A stretch of DNA of 64,000 nt. Origin: Flavobacterium noncentrifugens. Its GTDB lineage: Bacteria > Bacteroidota > Bacteroidia > Flavobacteriales > Flavobacteriaceae. A program made the position numbers and the translations under genes. The notes under the pieces are model-generated. The model saw only the letters and a program-made list of their open reading frames with translations. It made no database searches and was not told where the DNA came from. The number at the start of each line of letters is the position of its first letter. Position 1 is the first letter of the stretch. The stretch is taken from contig NZ_FNEZ01000001.1 in NCBI RefSeq assembly GCF_900100375.1, positions 62,001 through 126,000 of the forward strand, read 5' to 3'. Of the stretch, positions 61,458 through 64,000 are shown piece by piece.

Positions 61458-61988
61458 ATGTCAACAACAAAATGGGTTATCGACCCAACACATTCAGAAA
61501 TCGGATTTAAAGTAAAACACATGATGTTTACTAATGTTTCAGGGAAATTTCAAAAATTTGACGCTTCAATTGAAACCGAAGGCGATGATTTTGCAGGCGC
61601 AAAAATTCACTTCAGCGGTGATATCGATTCGGTTTCAACCGGAAATGCAGATCGTGACGCGCATTTATTAAGCGCCGATTTTTTCGATGCTGCGCAGTTT
61701 CCAAAAATCAGTTTTGAAGCCACTTCATTTACAAAAGAAGATGAAGGCGATTTCGAACTAACCGGTGATTTAACTTTGCACGGACAAACCAAATCGGTTA
61801 AACTTGCAGCAGAATACAGCGGACAAATGAAAGATCCGTGGGGAAATACCAAAGCAGGATTCGCTTTAAGCGGAAAAATCAACAGAAAAGACTGGGGATT
61901 AAACTGGAACTCTGCGCTTGAAACCGGCGGCGTTTTAGTTAGTGACGAAGTGCGTTTGGCGATCGAACTGCAATTTATCAAACAATAA
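61458..61988 (+). CDS. YceI-family protein
   Basis: Lipocalin-like protein of 176 aa: WVIDPTHSEIGFKVKHMMFT, SVSTGNADRDAHLLSADFFD, GDLTLHGQTKSVKLAAEYSG, FALSGKINRKDWGLNWNSAL. The family binds isoprenoid chains and is often induced by stress or base. No signal peptide is visible, so this version should be cytoplasmic. Co-directional with pirin. Confidence 0.95.
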   Translation: MSTTKWVIDPTHSEIGFKVKHMMFTNVSGKFQKFDASIETEGDDFAGAKIHFSGDIDSVSTGNADRDAHLLSADFFDAAQFPKISFEATSFTKEDEGDFELTGDLTLHGQTKSVKLAAEYSGQMKDPWGNTKAGFALSGKINRKDWGLNWNSALETGGVLVSDEVRLAIELQFIKQ

Positions 61989-62007
61989 TCAGGATCAAAT
62001 TCAAAAC

Positions 62008-62045
62008 TAAAACCTCAGGGAAATTTTTCTTTGGGGTTTTATTAT
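62008..62045 (+). terminator. Terminator after yceI
   Basis: AAAACCTCA-gggaaatttttct-TTGGGGTTTT, 9-bp arms with one G-T pair and a T-rich tail, 20 bp after the stop at 61988. Confidence 0.65.
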
Positions 62046-62056
62046 TTTAAATATTT

Positions 62057-62353
62057 ATGACAAAGATTTTATACATCGGGAAACATCCCGAAATCCTTCA
62101 GACGGTTGTTCGCCTGATCAATTCAGATGAAAACTGGTTTGGCATTGGTGCTCAGGACGAACAAGAAGCGATCGAATTGTTTTCAAAATACGATTTCTCA
62201 ATTGTCCTTTTTGGTTGCGGTCTCGACAAAGAAACTGAAGATTCGCTTACGGCATTTTTCAAAAAAGCCAATCCAAAAATTCTTGTGATCGAACATTTTG
62301 GCGGTGGTAGCGGATTATTGAAGAACGAAATCCTATCGGCTTTAAGCCAATAA
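62057..62353 (+). CDS. Degenerate receiver-like protein
   Basis: Protein of 98 aa with the alternating pattern of a CheY-like receiver (KILYIGKHPEILQTVVRLIN, FSIVLFGCGLDKET, KILVIEHFGGG), but the acidic pair after strand one is replaced (IGKH) and the phosphoacceptor aspartate after strand three is glycine (LFGCG). Thus a pseudo-receiver is likely: a protein-interaction module rather than a phosphoryl acceptor. Stands alone, followed by a terminator shared with the LRR gene. Confidence 0.7.
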   Translation: MTKILYIGKHPEILQTVVRLINSDENWFGIGAQDEQEAIELFSKYDFSIVLFGCGLDKETEDSLTAFFKKANPKILVIEHFGGGSGLLKNEILSALSQ

Positions 62354-62386
62354 AAAACCTTGCTCTCGGGGAAAAGCAAGGTTTCA
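62353..62386. terminator. Bidirectional terminator
   Basis: AAACCTTGCT-ctcggggaaa-AGCAAGGTTT hairpin between convergent genes ending at 62353 and 62413. Confidence 0.85.
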
Positions 62387-62412
62387 AACGTATTTAATTT
62401 ATTATGAAAAAA

Positions 62413-63264
62413 TTATTCTTCGTTGGCTAAAGCAGAGTTTTTGTCTTTAACCGGCAGCACTACAGCCACTCCTTTATCATTGATCATTGTCATGTTTAAA
62501 GTGTCCAATTGTGCAAGGTTTCTTGAAACCAAACCGCTGAATTGGTTGTAAGAAATATTCATTTCTTTCAGGTGGTTCAATTTTTCAAGATCAAACGGCA
62601 CTTGCCCGTTCATGTTGTTTTCAAACAGGCTTAAGTTTTCAAGTGAAGTCAGGTTTGCCACTTCGCGGCTTAAATTTCCTGACAATTTGTTGCTACTCAA
62701 CAACAACACTTTTAATGAAGTCAAAGTGTAAACTGTTGACGGAATGCTTCCCGTCAGTTCGTTATTGAACAATGACAAAGTTCTTAGGTTTTTCAAGGTT
62801 CCCAACTCAGATGGAATGTCTCCGCTCAAGGCGTTCATGTACATTTCGACAGATTCTAAAGCGGTTGCTTTTCCGATTGTTGCAGGGATTTTTCCTGAGA
62901 ATTTATTAAACGCAAGGTTCAAAGATTTTAATGAAGACATATTTCCGATGGTGGCCGGAATATTTCCTGAGATTGAATTTTTGAACAAACTCAATTGCTG
63001 CAGATTCGTCAGGTTACCGATTTCTTTCGGCAATTCACCAGTCAAATTATTGTTTGACAGATCAATAGCAACAACTTTATCGTTTTGTATTCTGATGCCA
63101 TACCAGGTTGATACTGGTTTTTTCAAATCCCATTTGTTGGTCCATTGCGAACCGTTAGTCGATTTGTAAAGCTTTACAAGCGCTTGCTTTTCAGAAGCAC
63201 TCACTCCAGCCATTAGCGAAGATGTGGCAATCATAAACATAAAAAGGGTAGCTATATTTTTCAT
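62413..63264 (-). CDS. Exported plant-type leucine-rich-repeat protein
   Basis: Protein of 283 aa with signal peptide (about 1-19, ending SLMAG) and an N-terminal cap (EKQALVKLYKSTNGSQWTNK) like that of plant receptor LRR proteins. About seven LRR units follow with the plant-specific LxGxIP pattern: LSNNNLTGELPKEIGNLTNL, KNSISGNIPATIGNMSSLKS, FNKFSGKIPATIGKATALES, NNELTGSIPSTVYTLTSLKV. No sorting domain or transmembrane tail. Probably extracellular or periplasmic and used for binding. Confidence 0.88.
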   Translation of the reverse strand: MKNIATLFMFMIATSSLMAGVSASEKQALVKLYKSTNGSQWTNKWDLKKPVSTWYGIRIQNDKVVAIDLSNNNLTGELPKEIGNLTNLQQLSLFKNSISGNIPATIGNMSSLKSLNLAFNKFSGKIPATIGKATALESVEMYMNALSGDIPSELGTLKNLRTLSLFNNELTGSIPSTVYTLTSLKVLLLSSNKLSGNLSREVANLTSLENLSLFENNMNGQVPFDLEKLNHLKEMNISYNQFSGLVSRNLAQLDTLNMTMINDKGVAVVLPVKDKNSALANEE

Positions 63265-63458
63265 AATTACTTTGGTTTTAATTCTACGGTGTAAACATAC
63301 ATACTTTTATCGATAATGTGCAAATAAAATCGATTAAATGCATCTTTTTCGAGTTTTAAGTAAATTAAATCCTACAATTAAAATATTTTGAGGTTCTTTT
63401 ATTTGTCCCAACAAATTGAATATCTCATCATTCTTTTATGTTAATTTTCTAAAAACGT

Positions 63459-63466
63459 TACATTTG
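63459..63466 (+). promoter_or_regulatory. -7 promoter element of the DUF1761 gene
   Basis: TACATTTG matches TAnnTTTG, 28 bp before the ATG at 63495. Confidence 0.45.
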
Positions 63467-63494
63467 ACCTTCAAACCAACAAAAACTTAAAATT

Positions 63495-63977
63495 ATGCAA
63501 CCAAATTTTTTAGCGCTATTCGTAGCGGCAATTTCGTCATTAGTTATCGGAGCAATTTGGTACAATCCCAAAGTATTCGGTTCCATCTGGATGCGCGAAT
63601 CAGGAATGACCGAAGAAAAAATGAAAGGCACTAACATGTTTGTCATTTTCGGAATGACATTCGTTTACGGATTTTTAATTGCAATGGTCTTGCAATTCTT
63701 AACGATCCACCAATTTGGGGCACTCGGAATGATCGGCGGTGATCCTGCATTGGCAAAGCCATCTTATTTCGCATTTATGCAAGAATACGGAAATGCGTAC
63801 CGCACATTCAAGCACGGCATGCTGCACGGATTCATTTCTGGATTGTTTTTCGCGCTTCCAGTTGTAGGCGTTTCTTCGCTTTATGAAAGAAGAAGCTGGA
63901 AATATGTCCTGACCGTTGGCGGATATTGGGTCGTTACCTGCATGATCATGGGCGGAATTATCTGTGCCTGGAAATAA
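63495..63977 (+). CDS. DUF1761 membrane protein
   Basis: Integral membrane protein of 160 aa with four likely spans: LALFVAAISSLVIGAIWYNP, FVIFGMTFVYGFLIAMVLQF, FISGLFFALPVVGVSSLYER, and YVLTVGGYWVVTCMIMGGII. DUF1761 signatures are IGAIWYNPKVFGSIWMRESG and HGMLHGFISG. Function unknown. Preceded by a 230-bp spacer with a -7-like box. Confidence 0.88.
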   Translation: MQPNFLALFVAAISSLVIGAIWYNPKVFGSIWMRESGMTEEKMKGTNMFVIFGMTFVYGFLIAMVLQFLTIHQFGALGMIGGDPALAKPSYFAFMQEYGNAYRTFKHGMLHGFISGLFFALPVVGVSSLYERRSWKYVLTVGGYWVVTCMIMGGIICAWK

Positions 63978-64000
63978 TCTGACATAAATTACAAGGAACC

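Overview
The window comes from a Bacteroidota genome, most likely a Flavobacterium-like member of Flavobacteriaceae. Evidence: several secreted proteins end in type IX secretion (T9SS) sorting domains; there are SusC-type and surface-antigen outer-membrane barrels, TPR sensor kinases and GSCFA, DUF4230, DUF6252 and DUF6526 proteins. Start codons lack clear Shine-Dalgarno sequences, and promoters fit the Bacteroidota TTG-N19-TAnnTTTG pattern (best examples before der and tRNA-fMet). I see no phage, integrase, insertion sequence or CRISPR array.

Left third (1-13.9 kb): a complete aerobic phenylacetate (paa) catabolic block, all on the minus strand, transcribed paaE-paaA-paaB-paaC-paaD-paaG-paaH-paaI-paaJ-paaZ, then a second enoyl-CoA hydratase, paaY and the truncated start of a 2-oxoacid dehydrogenase E2. 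A TetR-family gene lies upstream, and an 18-bp near-palindrome abuts the predicted paaE promoter, which gives a simple repression model. PaaABCDE epoxidises phenylacetyl-CoA, PaaG isomerises the epoxide to the oxepin, PaaZ opens and oxidises it, and PaaJ, PaaG and PaaH complete beta-oxidation. PaaI and PaaY are probable thioesterases for dead-end CoA esters. The phenylacetate-CoA ligase PaaK is not in the window. PaaZ carries an extra C-terminal DinB/DUF1569-like domain. Many junctions of this block hold dispersed repeats.

Middle (14-41.7 kb): a repeat-rich T9SS adhesin-like protein beside a SUMF1-like exported protein; DUF4230; a TPR histidine kinase with its LuxR-type regulator; small lipoproteins; GSCFA; alaS divergent from an M23 peptidase-MerR-LemA-TPM-TPM run; a TPR protein; a GH30 glucosidase; an SDR; an outer-membrane barrel; a T9SS esterase; the GTPases der and era; and the initiator tRNA.

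Right third (41.7-64 kb): a SemiSWEET; an AraC regulator with nested repeats upstream; a TPR/AraC membrane regulator next to a shorter sibling without the DNA-binding part; a T9SS HAF/GEVED protein; three stress-type genes (DUF892, general stress PPOX, SpoIIAA-like); and a signalling-flavoured stretch. That stretch holds a lipoprotein joining a metallophosphoesterase, a region resembling FAM20/CotH-type kinases and an outer-membrane barrel, an HD-domain protein fused to a Pycsar-type membrane effector domain, a GAF-like protein and a Crp/Fnr regulator. Pirin, YceI, a degenerate receiver domain, a plant-type LRR protein and DUF1761 close the window.

Most interesting: the unannotated kinase-like region inside the phosphoesterase-barrel protein; the HD-PycTM fusion without a cyclase; a dispersed intergenic element whose copies show a compensatory base-pair change, suggesting a structured RNA or DNA element; and the paa operator.
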